Numbered from the stretch's first letter, positions 1 to 9,431 are shown. The stretch: DNA of 64,000 nt from UBA6398 sp963660485 (GCA_963660485.1 CAVKYH010000005.1:62001-126000); one strand, 5' to 3'. The notes: generated from the letters alone by a model not told the origin. Numbers and translations are program-made.

Positions 1-153
1 CGGAATAATAAAAGAGAAAATGTAAGAATTGTCTGCAAAGTTAATCATAAGTTGTAGTTTTAGCAAGACGCAGGACGCAGAATGCCGACAAATAAAGTCA
101 TGTTTGTTAAAATAAACGGTAGCTGGAAAACGCCGTGTTTTGTGTCCAAAAAA

Positions 154-258
154 CAATGTCTGATATCGTAAAAACTATGTCAGACATAATTTAAACTATG
201 TCAGACATAGTTTAAACAAGATGCCTTGGAATTTTGCCATATGCAACGCCTTGTTTTT
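154..258. repeat. 21-bp modular array, locus 1 (five units)
   Basis: Five contiguous units in exact 21-bp phase start at 154, 175, 196, 217 and 238. The cores are TGTCTGATATCG, TGTCAGACAT (twice), GATGCCTTGG, and an end-type unit with ATGCAACGCCTTG. The spacers are ATTTAAA or GTTTAAA, except that the first unit ends in GTAAAAA, the usual left-boundary form. The array lies upstream of the first gene, and a TTG-initiated reading frame running through it is probably not coding. The rest of 1-396 shows no gene. Confidence 0.85.
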
Positions 259-361
259 CAAGAGTATATTTGGGGGCAAAAATCACCCCTAAAACGTGGT
301 GCTTACAGGACTTGTTACATCTTTTATATATTGATGTGCAAGGCAAAAGAGAAAAAATTAG

Positions 362-369
362 TACTTTTG
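362..369 (+). promoter_or_regulatory. Bacteroidota-type -7 box
   Basis: TACTTTTG fits the TAnnTTTG consensus of the main Bacteroidota sigma factor. It lies 27 nt before the ATG at 397, which supports that start over upstream ones. I see no well-spaced -33 TTTG. Confidence 0.45.
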
Positions 370-396
370 GCGAATAATGCGAAAATCCGGACAGTG

Positions 397-837
397 ATGA
401 GAGCGAGCGAACAGGCTTTGCAGCAGATTAAAGACGCGATAACTACGGCCGTTACAGCGTTTCCCGCAGATGTGGAGGCGTTGCCGATGACTGATATCAT
501 AGTACAGGTTTCCCAAGACTCGGGGGAATTCGTTGTGAGCGATGACGACAACAACGAGCTGTGCCGCATGAATATTGCCGAATGGAGCAATTATTCCGGC
601 GAAGACTTCTACGGCGACATACAGCCCGTTTTGCGACGCTGCATAAACGAGCAACGCGAAACTTTGCTCCAAGCCGCAATAATGAAACCCTTCAGCATTC
701 TTCTGGTTGACGATGACGGCGAAACGGTGGCCGACCTCTACACGGTGGAAGACGATACCGTGGTGCTCGACGACGAGATGATCAGAAAAATAGACGAGGA
801 TCTTGACGATTTTCTCGACAAACTAATGAAAGAATAG
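397..837 (+). CDS. hypothetical acidic protein upstream of coaX
   Basis: This is a 146-residue protein that I do not recognise. It is strongly acidic, with runs such as SDDDNNE, LVDDDGE and DEDLDDFLDKLMKE, and has no signal peptide or membrane segment, so it is probably cytoplasmic. The frame stays open upstream to a TTG at 226, but that stretch runs through the 21-bp array and precedes the -7 box, so I chose the ATG at 397. An ATG at 334 is the alternative. It is followed after 40 nt by coaX and may be co-transcribed with it. No function can be assigned. Confidence 0.65.
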   Translation: MRASEQALQQIKDAITTAVTAFPADVEALPMTDIIVQVSQDSGEFVVSDDDNNELCRMNIAEWSNYSGEDFYGDIQPVLRRCINEQRETLLQAAIMKPFSILLVDDDGETVADLYTVEDDTVVLDDEMIRKIDEDLDDFLDKLMKE

Positions 838-877
838 GCATCGCCCGGATATCTGCACAGAAATAGAATCGAAAAGA

Positions 878-1612
878 ATGGAACTGATAGTCGATATAGG
901 CAACTCCTCAGCGAAAATAGCGATTTTCAAAGGCGAGAAAATAGTTTTCCAAGATACGTGCCGCAACGATTTTCTTAAACCGCTTGACGATATTCTGAAG
1001 AACTACGCCATTGACAGCAGCATAGTTTCTACAGTTGCCGGACTTAAAGGAAAGGTGGGACCGCAGTTGCGTGCCGCCGGATTGCCGACCATTCTGCTCA
1101 ACGATGCAACCACTTCGGAATACAACAAATGCTACGGCTTGCCTTCCACAATGGGAAGCGACCGACTGGGAGCCATTGTGGGCGCGATGACAAAGTTCCC
1201 ATCGCGCAATATCCTGGTTATCGACAACGGCAGTTGCATTACCTACGAGTTTATTTCGGCTACGAGAAAATATCTTGGCGGCAATATCTCGCCGGGAATA
1301 TATATGCGCTTGCAGGCAATGCACACGTGGACATCGTTGCTGCCTCTTGTGGATACCGAAGGCCCTCTGCCCGAAATAGGATACGACACCTACACCGCAA
1401 TGCGCTCCGGAGCTGTAAACGGAGTGAACCATGAAGTGGAAGGATACATCAGGCACACGCTGGCAAGCTATCCCGACCTCATAACAATAATTACAGGCGG
1501 AGCCGAAACCGATATATCGGTGAGGGGAGCCGAAATAATCTACGACAAGTACCTCGTGTTTGAAGGACTGCGCGAAATACTCGTAAGCAGAACCGTTAAC
1601 GACCAAAAATAA
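878..1612 (+). CDS. coaX: type III pantothenate kinase
   Basis: CoaX phosphorylates pantothenate, the first step of coenzyme A synthesis, in the cytoplasm. The 244-residue protein has the expected ASKHA-fold motifs. These are the N-terminal phosphate-binding DIGNSS at residues 6-11, the GSDRLGAIVGA segment near residue 93, the NGSCITYEF strand, and the GGNISPG motif followed by the hydrophobic LLPL segment. Length and motif order match the family. It is followed after 21 nt by an outer-membrane protein gene and then lptC, so synthesis of CoA appears to be co-transcribed with envelope genes. Confidence 0.93.
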   Translation: MELIVDIGNSSAKIAIFKGEKIVFQDTCRNDFLKPLDDILKNYAIDSSIVSTVAGLKGKVGPQLRAAGLPTILLNDATTSEYNKCYGLPSTMGSDRLGAIVGAMTKFPSRNILVIDNGSCITYEFISATRKYLGGNISPGIYMRLQAMHTWTSLLPLVDTEGPLPEIGYDTYTAMRSGAVNGVNHEVEGYIRHTLASYPDLITIITGGAETDISVRGAEIIYDKYLVFEGLREILVSRTVNDQK

Positions 1613-1633
1613 CAAAAGAGACTACCAATAGAA

Positions 1634-2959
1634 ATGGACAAGAAAACAGGAATACTCGGAAGCGTAATCGCAATGGCACTTATAGTGTCGCCGCTCGCGG
1701 GCAATGCCCAAAACGGAACCAACTCTCCCTATTCGCGATATGGTTTCGGTACACTCAACGACCGCTCCCAAAGTTTCAATAAAGGTATGGCAGGAGTTTC
1801 GCAGGGTTTTCGCGACGCTACGATAGTGAATTTCCAAAACCCCGCCTCATACTCCGCAGTCGATTCGCTCACACTTCTGTTTGATATAGGCGTGTCGTTG
1901 CAAAATACCAACTTCAAACAGGGCAATCTCAAAGCAAATGCAAAAAATACGGCTATCGACTATGTAAACGCTCAGTTCCGCGCGTGGCGAAATGTGGGAA
2001 TGTCGGTCGGATTGTTGCCTATAAGTTCTGTGGGATACAGCTTCAAAAACAAACAAACCATGGCTGATATCGACGGCGGCGGAGAAAAAACCGAAACAAC
2101 CACTTACAGTGGCGACGGCGGACTACATGAAATTTATCTCGGCGCAGGTTGGCAAGCGTTGAAAGACTTTTCGATCGGTGCCAACGTAGGATTTGTGTGG
2201 GGCGACTATAGCCATAGCATACAAGCCGCATTCAGCGACAACAATGTGAACCAGTATCGCCGCGTATATTCGGCGGATATCGCAACATATAAGATTGACT
2301 TCGGCGCACAATACAGCAAACTCATTTCAAAGAAAGATATGTTGACCGTAGGTGCGTCGTACAGTTTGGGACATAAGGTTAATTCTGCGGCAAAATTCAT
2401 CTCGCAAGTAGCAAACCAAAGCGGTTCTACTTCTTCGGGCGATACTATAAAAGTGAGAAACGCTTTTGAACTTCCTCACTCCGTGGCAGCCGGTTTGATG
2501 TGGAACCACAACGACAAATGGAAGGTAGGACTTGATTATTCTATCGAACTTTGGAAAAACGCCAAGTTCCCCCAACTTTCCACACAGAACGGAGAAACAA
2601 AATATACTTCCTCAACGGGCGCTTTTGACAACCGTCAGAAAATTTCGCTCGGTGGAGAGTATTTGCCAAACAACCTCGGCGTGAAATATCGCGACCATAT
2701 ACGTTATCGCGCCGGTGTGTCGTACGGAACATCTTACGTAAAGGCCAACGGACAAAGTGGTGCGAAAGATCTTTTGGTATCACTCGGCGTGGGACTTCCT
2801 ATCGCAAATATAATAAACAACCGCTCCGTGCTGAGCATCTCGGCACAATGGGAAAATATAAAGCCCAAGGGCGCCGGCACAATTACTGAAAATTACCTGC
2901 GCTTGTGCATCGGAATCACATTCAACGAAAAATGGTTCCAAAAGTGGAGAGTGGAATAA
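1634..2959 (+). CDS. outer-membrane beta-barrel protein (PorV/FadL-like fold, Bacteroidota-specific)
   Basis: This 441-residue protein starts with a signal peptide (basic MDKK, hydrophobic ALIVSPLAG, cleavage near GNAQN). The mature part is rich in aromatic, glycine and alternating polar/hydrophobic residues typical of a beta barrel. Near the mature N terminus is NSPYSRYGFGTL, followed by GMAGVSQGFRD and NFQNPASY, a layout seen in Bacteroidota outer-membrane proteins of the FadL/PorV type. Substrate and role are unknown. It sits between coaX and lptC, and its 3' end overlaps the lptC start by 28 nt, which suggests translational coupling. Confidence 0.75.
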   Translation: MDKKTGILGSVIAMALIVSPLAGNAQNGTNSPYSRYGFGTLNDRSQSFNKGMAGVSQGFRDATIVNFQNPASYSAVDSLTLLFDIGVSLQNTNFKQGNLKANAKNTAIDYVNAQFRAWRNVGMSVGLLPISSVGYSFKNKQTMADIDGGGEKTETTTYSGDGGLHEIYLGAGWQALKDFSIGANVGFVWGDYSHSIQAAFSDNNVNQYRRVYSADIATYKIDFGAQYSKLISKKDMLTVGASYSLGHKVNSAAKFISQVANQSGSTSSGDTIKVRNAFELPHSVAAGLMWNHNDKWKVGLDYSIELWKNAKFPQLSTQNGETKYTSSTGAFDNRQKISLGGEYLPNNLGVKYRDHIRYRAGVSYGTSYVKANGQSGAKDLLVSLGVGLPIANIINNRSVLSISAQWENIKPKGAGTITENYLRLCIGITFNEKWFQKWRVE

Positions 2960-3660
2960 GAAACATCTTCCTTACAGTATTTGCACTTGCCCTCTCTGTT
3001 GCTTGCAGCCGCGAAGAAAAAAACACCGCTCCTGCATTGCAAAACAGGGATAGCCTGCCGATTATGTCTACAAGCGGAGTGTCGAAACTTATATCCGACT
3101 CGGGAGTTATCAGATACAAGATAATTGCAGAGACATGGGACGTTTATGATCGCACAAAGCCGCAGAGACAAACTTTTATGAACGGCATTTTCATGGAAAA
3201 GTTTGACGAGCGTTTCAAGGTGTCAATGTTTCTTACTGCCGACACAGCATATTGGTACGACCAGAATCTTTGGGAATTGCGCGGCCGTGTGGAAATTCGC
3301 AAAGAAAACGGTACGGTTTTCAATACAAACGAACTTTTTTGGGATATGGGCAAACATATTGTGTATTCCAGCAAGTTTGTGCATATTGTAACTCCGCAGC
3401 AGGATTTGCGCGGTGTGGGTTTCCGTTCCGACGAAGAACTTACAAACTACGAAGTGTCTAATTCCGCCGGTTCGTTCCCTGTGCCGGAAGAAAAGAAACA
3501 GGAAGATTCCGTGAAAAGAGAGCCAGATGTTCCAAATGCTACGGCAACACAGAATATCGGTTCTAAAACAGAAGATACGAAGACTGCAACGGACGAAAAG
3601 GCTTCGCAAACAAATAATGATGCACATAAAAACAAAATACTTTCGCCCAAAACAAAGTAA
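2932..3660 (+). CDS. lptC: LPS export ABC transporter periplasmic protein LptC
   Basis: LptC anchors to the inner membrane and passes lipopolysaccharide from the LptBFG pump to LptA. The protein (242 residues from the ATG at 2932) begins with a lipoprotein-like signal ending LSVACS. A core beta-jellyroll region follows (MSTSGVSKLISDSGVIRYKI, then FMNGIFMEKFDE, RGRVEIRKENGTVFNTNELFWD), which is characteristic of the Bacteroidota LptC/OstA-like domain. The C-terminal 60 or so residues are low-complexity Lys/Glu/Thr-rich and probably disordered. An upstream in-frame start at 2905 lacks a signal sequence, so I prefer 2932, inside the end of the preceding gene. Confidence 0.85.
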   Translation: MVPKVESGIRNIFLTVFALALSVACSREEKNTAPALQNRDSLPIMSTSGVSKLISDSGVIRYKIIAETWDVYDRTKPQRQTFMNGIFMEKFDERFKVSMFLTADTAYWYDQNLWELRGRVEIRKENGTVFNTNELFWDMGKHIVYSSKFVHIVTPQQDLRGVGFRSDEELTNYEVSNSAGSFPVPEEKKQEDSVKREPDVPNATATQNIGSKTEDTKTATDEKASQTNNDAHKNKILSPKTK

Positions 3661-3743
3661 AAAGTAATGTACAACAAACAAAATAAACAATAGCGCAACA
3701 ATAAATTATAAGGTAAAAACTACGTTGTTTAAGTTGATTTTTC

Positions 3744-3751
3744 TATCTTTG
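3744..3751 (+). promoter_or_regulatory. promoter -7 box for the PpiD-like gene
   Basis: TATCTTTG matches TAnnTTTG, with a TTG at 3725-3727 at roughly -33 distance. It lies 105 nt before the ATG at 3856, so the foldase gene probably has its own promoter. Confidence 0.6.
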
Positions 3752-3855
3752 CACGTATTTAATAAAAAGCAGAGTATTTCTGCAAAAAGCGACACGGCGC
3801 GAAACAAACCGCTAAGTCCTTTCAAATCAACCATAGAAATAAAAAATATTATATA

Positions 3856-6003
3856 ATGGCAGCAATACAAACTATTAGAAAATGGGGCGTAGCCCTGTTG
3901 GTAGTAATAGGTCTCGGTCTTTTCGCATTTATTGCGGAAGACTTCTTTCGCGTTTTCGACACTCTTTTTGGTGCAGACAAACGTCATGTAGGCCAAGTTT
4001 ACAGCGAAAAACTTGCTATCAACGATTATCAGTCTCTTATAGATGAATACACGGAGGCTATCAAGTTTACACGTGGCGAAAGTTCGCTTAGCGATGCAGA
4101 ACAGAACCAACTGAAAGATCAAGTGTGGCAGACTTTTGTGAACAATGAGCTTATCAAACACGAGGCAGACAAACTCGGACTCACTGTAACAGACGCAGAA
4201 TTGAACAATGTGATTAACGCGGGTTCTAATTCAATGCTTATGCAAACTCCTTTTGTTAATAAGCAAACAGGACGCTTTGATGCGACACAACTCAAACAAT
4301 TCCTTGAGCAATATGATCAGATGCAGACAAAACCTGATCAGGTTCCGCAGGAATATATGGAGTATTACCAACGCCTTTATAAGTATTGGGGATTCATAGA
4401 AAAGACTTTGCGTTCGTCGATTCTTAATGAGAAATATCAGGCACTCGTTGGCCGTGGTATTCTTTCCAATCCGGTTTCTGCAAAACTTGCTTACGAAGGT
4501 GTGGAATCAAAGAGCAGCGCAGTTATTGCCTCTATTCCTTATACTTCTGTTCCAGACAATGATGTTAAGGTTTCGGACGAAGATCTAGATAAGTTGTATG
4601 CGCAATACAAAGAGATGTTCCGTCAGTTTAACGAAAGCCGTGATATAAAATATATAAGTGTTCAGGTAAAGGCTTCCGCAGCAGACAAAGCCGCTCTCGA
4701 GAAAGAGATGAACGGATATGCCAAAGAGCTTGCAAATGGTGAAAATCTCTCTGCAACAATAAACCAGAGCAGTTCATCTGTTCCTTATTCCGGTTTGGCG
4801 ATATCCAAGGAGGCTTTCCCTCGCGATATTCAGAGCCAAATTGATTCCATTAGCGTAGGCGTTGTAAAAGGACCTTATTATAATGCATACGACAACACTC
4901 AGAATATTATCAAACTCAATGCTGTTTCAGAACTTCCTGATTCTGTTGAATACCGTGCCATTAATTGCGCAAATGCTTCGGTTGATGCAGCAAAAGCAAC
5001 TGCCGACAGTGTGATAAAGGCTCTTGCCGGTGGCGCAAAGTTTGAAGACGTGGCAAAGAAGTATAATCAGAATGCGCAGAGTGCTTGGCTTGTTGCCAAT
5101 CAGTATGAAGGACAAAATATTGATGCTGACAATGCCAATTTTATAAGAACTATCACTACCGGCGCGGTTAATTCTATCCAAAAGATTGAACTTGCGCAGA
5201 ACGTTATAGTTGTTCAGGTGCTCAAACGCCAGGCAATGAAGAAAAAATACGACTTGGCTGTTATCAAGCGTTCCGTTGATTTTAGCAAGGAAACTTATTC
5301 CAAGGAATACAATAAGTTTAGCCATTTCATTGCCTCAAATTCTACATTTGCCAAAATGGAGGCTAATGCTGCGAAGAACGGTTATAATGTGCAGGAACGC
5401 AAAGATCAGTTCTGCAACGAACATTATGTAGCCAACATTCCCGGAACAAAAGATGCGCTCCGTTGGTTGTTTGAAGCTAAGGAAGGCGATCTTTCGCAGC
5501 TTTACGAATGTGGCGACAACGACAACATGCTTATTATTTATGTAACGGGCAAACATAAAACCGGCTACCGTCCTGTAACAGATCCCGAAGTAAAGAAGGC
5601 ACTCACCCAGCTTGCTCTTCGCGACAAGAAGGCTGAAAAACTTCTTGCACAACTCAACGGCAAGAATGTAGAGCAGGCTCTTTCGCTTCCTGCCGCATCA
5701 AAGGATACTCTTAACGGAATCACGTTTGCCGCTCCCGCATTCATCGCGTCAACCGGTGGTAACGAGTCGATTCTTTCGGGTGGTATTTGCTATGGCAAGG
5801 TGAACAAGAACTACGGTCCGGTGAAAGGTAACAACGGTGTGTATTTGTTCCAAGTTGTAAACCGCACAAAATCGGGCGAGAAGTTCAACGAAAAGATGTA
5901 TGAGCAGAGTGTGGCTGAAAGCTACTTGCGCAATGTTGGCCAATTCACCAACGATCTTTATTCAAAGGCTAAGGTGAAAGACCGTCGTTACTTGTATTTC
6001 TAA
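3856..6003 (+). CDS. ppiD: membrane-anchored peptidyl-prolyl isomerase, PpiD/SurA-like
   Basis: This is a periplasmic folding helper of 715 residues. One transmembrane segment lies at about residues 11-28 (VALLVVIGLGLFAF). A SurA_N-type chaperone region follows (FVNNELIKHEADKLGLTVTDAELNNVI), then two regions with parvulin-like layout: about 260-360, and a more typical one containing ADSVIKALAGGAKFEDVAKKYN. The topology is that of PpiD rather than soluble SurA. It probably assists outer-membrane protein maturation, consistent with lptC and the barrel protein upstream. A strong terminator follows. The assignment to the family is firm; whether both parvulin domains are catalytic is not. Confidence 0.87.
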   Translation: MAAIQTIRKWGVALLVVIGLGLFAFIAEDFFRVFDTLFGADKRHVGQVYSEKLAINDYQSLIDEYTEAIKFTRGESSLSDAEQNQLKDQVWQTFVNNELIKHEADKLGLTVTDAELNNVINAGSNSMLMQTPFVNKQTGRFDATQLKQFLEQYDQMQTKPDQVPQEYMEYYQRLYKYWGFIEKTLRSSILNEKYQALVGRGILSNPVSAKLAYEGVESKSSAVIASIPYTSVPDNDVKVSDEDLDKLYAQYKEMFRQFNESRDIKYISVQVKASAADKAALEKEMNGYAKELANGENLSATINQSSSSVPYSGLAISKEAFPRDIQSQIDSISVGVVKGPYYNAYDNTQNIIKLNAVSELPDSVEYRAINCANASVDAAKATADSVIKALAGGAKFEDVAKKYNQNAQSAWLVANQYEGQNIDADNANFIRTITTGAVNSIQKIELAQNVIVVQVLKRQAMKKKYDLAVIKRSVDFSKETYSKEYNKFSHFIASNSTFAKMEANAAKNGYNVQERKDQFCNEHYVANIPGTKDALRWLFEAKEGDLSQLYECGDNDNMLIIYVTGKHKTGYRPVTDPEVKKALTQLALRDKKAEKLLAQLNGKNVEQALSLPAASKDTLNGITFAAPAFIASTGGNESILSGGICYGKVNKNYGPVKGNNGVYLFQVVNRTKSGEKFNEKMYEQSVAESYLRNVGQFTNDLYSKAKVKDRRYLYF

Positions 6004-6022
6004 GAACATTCTTTTACGAGAT

Positions 6023-6066
6023 AAATCTCCCGCGAATCCATAGAGATTTGCGGGAGATTTTTTGTT
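6023..6066 (+). terminator. rho-independent terminator after ppiD
   Basis: A perfect 11-bp stem (AAATCTCCCGC with GCGGGAGATTT) closes a 16-nt loop and runs into a T-rich tail, 20 nt after the ppiD stop. Confidence 0.9.
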
Positions 6067-6129
6067 TTATGCCAACTGTTTTGCCTGTAAGTTTTGTTGG
6101 CATTTTTCCCGTATTTTACACCGCAAAAA

Positions 6130-6213
6130 CGACAAGCCATTTCGTTTAAACTATGTCAGACATAATTTAAACAATGTCTGATATCGTTTCAACAATATCG
6201 GATATCGTTTTTG
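6130..6213. repeat. 21-bp modular array, locus 2 (four units)
   Basis: Units start at 6130, 6151, 6172 and 6193. The cores are CAAGCCATTTCG, TGTCAGACAT, TGTCTGATATCG and TATCGGATATCG, with TCGTTTAAA or AATTTAAA spacers. The array sits between the ppiD terminator and the transketolase promoter. The remainder of the spacer (6214-6460) shows no gene or structure that I can support. Confidence 0.85.
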
Positions 6214-6460
6214 CAAGGTTGGGCGTGATGCTGGATTTGTTGTGTATCAATTTGTTGATGACTCAAGCAATGTACGTGTCAAGGTGCAACTTTTTGATGC
6301 AGTCATATGATGTAATTCCAACTCTGTAACCAGGGAAAACGATGCGCCGCTACCGTGCTCTTACAAGCGTAAAGCTATCTGCAATTACATTCTGATGTGT
6401 AAGGACAATGCCGCGATGTGATTTTTTGTTTACAAACGTCTGCAATTGCTACGATAATGT

Positions 6461-6468
6461 TAACTTTG
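6461..6468 (+). promoter_or_regulatory. promoter -7 box for transketolase
   Basis: TAACTTTG matches TAnnTTTG and lies 22 nt before the tkt ATG at 6491. No convincing -33 element at canonical spacing. Confidence 0.5.
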
Positions 6469-6490
6469 TAGCTGAATTTATCGACTTGTG

Positions 6491-8548
6491 ATGAACAACA
6501 CTGATAGTTTGAGGGCATATACTTCCCTCCATTCAAAAGAAACATTAGACAAAGCTGCAGACAATATAAGAATTCTTACTGCGGCAATGGTTGAACGTGC
6601 CAATTCGGGACACCCGGGTGGGGCTATGGGCGGAGCAGATTTTATCAATGTGCTCTTTTCTGAGTTCTTGGTTTACGATCCAAGCAATCCGTTGTGGAAA
6701 TGTCGCGACAGATTTTTCCTTGACCCCGGTCATGAAAGCGCATTGCTTTATTCTACGCTTATGCTTACGGGACGCTTTACCATTGAAGAACTGAAACAAT
6801 TCCGTCAATGGCAGTCTCCAACTCCCGGACACCCCGAGGTAAACCAAATGCGCGGCATAGAAAATACATCCGGTCCGCTCGGACAGGGACATACTTTCGC
6901 CGTGGGCGCGGCAATTGCTGCTAAATTTTTGGCAGCCCATACGGGCAACAAATCTTTTGAGAAAGAAAAGATATATACATATATATCCGATGGCGGCATA
7001 CAGGAAGAGATTTCCCAAGGTGCGGGTAGATTAGCCGGATATTTGGGTCTTGACAATCTTATAATGTTCTACGACTCAAATGGTATCCAACTCTCTACCA
7101 CTTGCGGGGATGTAAGTGCCGAGGATACTGCTATGAAATATCGCGCATGGAATTGGAATGTGCTCGAGATAGACGGAAATGATTGCGAAGCCATTCGCGG
7201 CGCGTTGCTTGCGGCACATGAGGAACGAAACCGTCCTACATTGATAATCGGAAAATGCGTGATGGGCAAAGGTTGTCTGCGTGCCGACGGTTCTTCATAC
7301 GAGAACGATTGCGGCACACACGGTTGTGCTCTCGGCAGTGGTGCTTACGAAAATACCGTCAAGCATCTTGGCGGCGATCCCGAGAATCCTTTCGTGGTTT
7401 GGGAGGAGACCGAGGCGCTTTATGACGAACGCAAGAAAGAACTTGCGGCTATCGTGGCAAAACGCAACGCAGAAGAGTTGGAATGGGCGGCTGCAAATCC
7501 CGACAAAGCCAAGAAACTGGAAGACTGGTTCGCAAACCGTTTGCCCGAAATCAATTGGGAAACAATCGAGCAGAAGCCTGGAAAAGCTACACGCGTGGGT
7601 TCGCAAATCGTGCTTGAGCGTTTGGCAGAAAAGGTAGAGAACATGGTGTGCTCATCTGCCGACCTGTGCAATTCAGACAAGACCGACGGATTCTTGAAAA
7701 AGACCCACGAAATACATCACGGCGATTTCAGCGGAAACTTCCTGCAAGCCGGTGTAAGCGAACTCACTATGGCGTGCACGCTAATGGGTATGACGCTCCA
7801 CGGCGGCGTTATCACGGCAATGGGAACGTTCTTCGTTTTCTCTGACTACATGAAACCCGCAATAAGAATGGCTGCGCTCATGGAACTTCCCGTTAAGTTT
7901 ATTTGGAGCCACGATGCATTCCGCGTGGGAGAGGACGGGCCGACGCATCAACCCGTTGAACAGGAAGCACAAATCCGTCTGCTCGAAAAGTTGAAGAACC
8001 ACAGCGGAAAGAATTCCCTTCTTGTGCTTCGCCCGAGCGATGTGAACGAAACCACTGTGTGCTGGAGAATGGCGATGGAGAACACCACAACGCCTACTGC
8101 GCTTATATTCTCGCGCCAGGCTGTGGCAAATCTTCCCGAGTCCACCGATTATTCCCAGGCTACCAAGGGAGCGTATGTCGTGAAGGCTGTGGAAAATCCG
8201 GCATGCTATGCAATTGCTTCGGGTTCTGAGGTTTCTACGCTTGTTGAGGCTTCTGAAATACTTGAGAAAGAAGGTATAAACATCAATATAGTGAGTTGTC
8301 CGAGCGAAGGCCTTTTCAGAACGCAGCCCGAGGAGTATCGCGAGAAAATACTGCCGTCCGGCGTTAAGAAATATGGCCTCACGGCAGGTCTGCCTGTAAC
8401 TTTTGAAAGTCTTGTAGGCTTGAAAGGGTATGTTCACGGGCTTGACAGTTTCGGACAAAGCGCACCTTATAAAGTGCTTGACCAGAAATTCGGCTTCACT
8501 CCCGAATATGTGGCAGAGGATATCAAAAAATATATTTCAAGACAATGA
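6491..8548 (+). CDS. tkt: transketolase
   Basis: Transketolase moves two-carbon ketol units between sugar phosphates in the pentose phosphate pathway, using thiamine diphosphate. The protein is 685 residues. The N-terminal half has the substrate-binding NSGHPGGAMGGAD, GPLGQG, and the cofactor/metal segment SDGGIQEEISQGA ending in DSNGIQLS. The C-terminal half has HDAFRVGEDGPTHQPVEQ. I took the ATG at 6491; a GTG lies directly before it. The stop overlaps the rpiB start by 4 nt, which couples two pentose-phosphate enzymes. Confidence 0.97.
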   Translation: MNNTDSLRAYTSLHSKETLDKAADNIRILTAAMVERANSGHPGGAMGGADFINVLFSEFLVYDPSNPLWKCRDRFFLDPGHESALLYSTLMLTGRFTIEELKQFRQWQSPTPGHPEVNQMRGIENTSGPLGQGHTFAVGAAIAAKFLAAHTGNKSFEKEKIYTYISDGGIQEEISQGAGRLAGYLGLDNLIMFYDSNGIQLSTTCGDVSAEDTAMKYRAWNWNVLEIDGNDCEAIRGALLAAHEERNRPTLIIGKCVMGKGCLRADGSSYENDCGTHGCALGSGAYENTVKHLGGDPENPFVVWEETEALYDERKKELAAIVAKRNAEELEWAAANPDKAKKLEDWFANRLPEINWETIEQKPGKATRVGSQIVLERLAEKVENMVCSSADLCNSDKTDGFLKKTHEIHHGDFSGNFLQAGVSELTMACTLMGMTLHGGVITAMGTFFVFSDYMKPAIRMAALMELPVKFIWSHDAFRVGEDGPTHQPVEQEAQIRLLEKLKNHSGKNSLLVLRPSDVNETTVCWRMAMENTTTPTALIFSRQAVANLPESTDYSQATKGAYVVKAVENPACYAIASGSEVSTLVEASEILEKEGININIVSCPSEGLFRTQPEEYREKILPSGVKKYGLTAGLPVTFESLVGLKGYVHGLDSFGQSAPYKVLDQKFGFTPEYVAEDIKKYISRQ

Positions 8549-9000
8549 GCAACGGCAAGATTATAGCGCTCGCGTCTGATCATGCGGGCTATCAGTTGAA
8601 ACAATACGTGAAGGAGTATCTTGCGGAGCGCGGATACGGGAGCGAAGATTTGGGCTGCTTCAACGAGGAGTCGTGTGATTATCCCGACTTTGCCCACAAG
8701 CTTGGCAGCGCAATCGATGGCGGCGAATATGCAACCGGTATTGCGATTTGCGGAACGGGGCAGGGCATGGCCATCTCGCTCAACAAACATGCCGGAGTAA
8801 GGGCTGCCCTTTGCTGGACACCCGAAATTGCCCACATGGCGCGCTTGCACAACAATGCCAATGTGCTTGTGATGCCCGGACGCTATATTTCTGAAGAAGA
8901 GTCCAAAGATATTATGAACGAGTTCTTTGCCACTGCTTTCGAAGGCGGACGCCACGAACGCCGTGTGGCCAAGATTCCTTTGCAGAGCGAAGACAAGTAA
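8545..9000 (+). CDS. rpiB: ribose 5-phosphate isomerase B
   Basis: RpiB interconverts ribose 5-phosphate and ribulose 5-phosphate. The 151-residue protein has the LacAB/RpiB hallmarks: N-terminal ALASDHAGYQLK, the active-site loop AICGTGQGMAISLNKH with the catalytic Cys, GVRAALCW, and ARLHNNANVLVMPGR. The ATG overlaps the transketolase stop (ATGA). Both enzymes act in the non-oxidative pentose phosphate branch. A terminator follows 20 nt later. Confidence 0.96.
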   Translation: MSNGKIIALASDHAGYQLKQYVKEYLAERGYGSEDLGCFNEESCDYPDFAHKLGSAIDGGEYATGIAICGTGQGMAISLNKHAGVRAALCWTPEIAHMARLHNNANVLVMPGRYISEEESKDIMNEFFATAFEGGRHERRVAKIPLQSEDK

Positions 9001-9020
9001 ATCCATATTGGTTAGAATAT

Positions 9021-9060
9021 AAAAACCGCCCGACAATCATTGGTTGCCGGGCGGTTTTGT
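9021..9060 (+). terminator. rho-independent terminator after rpiB
   Basis: The stem AAAACCGCCCG-CAA pairs with TTG-CGGGCGGTTTT around a short loop and is followed by TGTGTTGTTTT. It closes the tkt-rpiB unit. Confidence 0.88.
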
Positions 9061-9210
9061 GTTGTTTTGCGTGGGAGAAAAACTGCCTTTTTCCAAGTAA
9101 GCCAACATGTTAACGCATCTTGTTTGAATATGTTGCTGGCGGGAAATGGTTTTGAAGCCTTGAAAATTCCCAGGAAGTCCGATGTATTTTCCAAAAACAC
9201 CTGATGTGTT

Positions 9211-9302
9211 TGTCTTACTTCGGCCGAAGTAAGCACGTTGAACGGCCGAAGTAAGCACGTTGAACGGCCGAAGTAAACATGTTGAACGGCCGAAGTAAGA
9301 CA
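9211..9302. repeat. 22-bp tandem array with inverted flanks
   Basis: Four copies of a CGGCCGAAGTAA unit start at 9221, 9243, 9265 and 9287, exactly 22 bp apart, with joining sequence GCACGTTGAA in most copies. The left edge (TGTCTTACTTCGGCCG, 9211-9226) is the exact reverse complement of the right edge (9287-9302), so the whole array is bounded by 16-bp inverted ends. This is a different sequence from the 21-bp arrays but has the same architecture. The rest of 9061-9430 shows no gene. Confidence 0.9.
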
Positions 9303-9431
9303 AAAGAGAACGCTTGTAATGGAAATATCATAGGAGCTTTCACTAATAAATACCGCATGCTTTTCAAAACAAAGAGGCATCAGTTGCATAAGAAACAGGG
9401 AGAATTTCTTCGTGTTTTGCCACCTGAAAAT

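Noticed and set aside
226..396. N-terminal extension of the first gene from a TTG
   Set aside because: It would translate array sequence and begin upstream of the -7 box at 362.
908..1615. 235-codon minus-strand frame opposite coaX
   Set aside because: coaX motifs are intact on the plus strand, and the antisense product has no domain or promoter.
9221..9302. CRISPR array
   Set aside because: The repeats are contiguous with no unique spacers and have a 22-bp period, and no cas gene is near. The 21-bp arrays fail for the same reasons.
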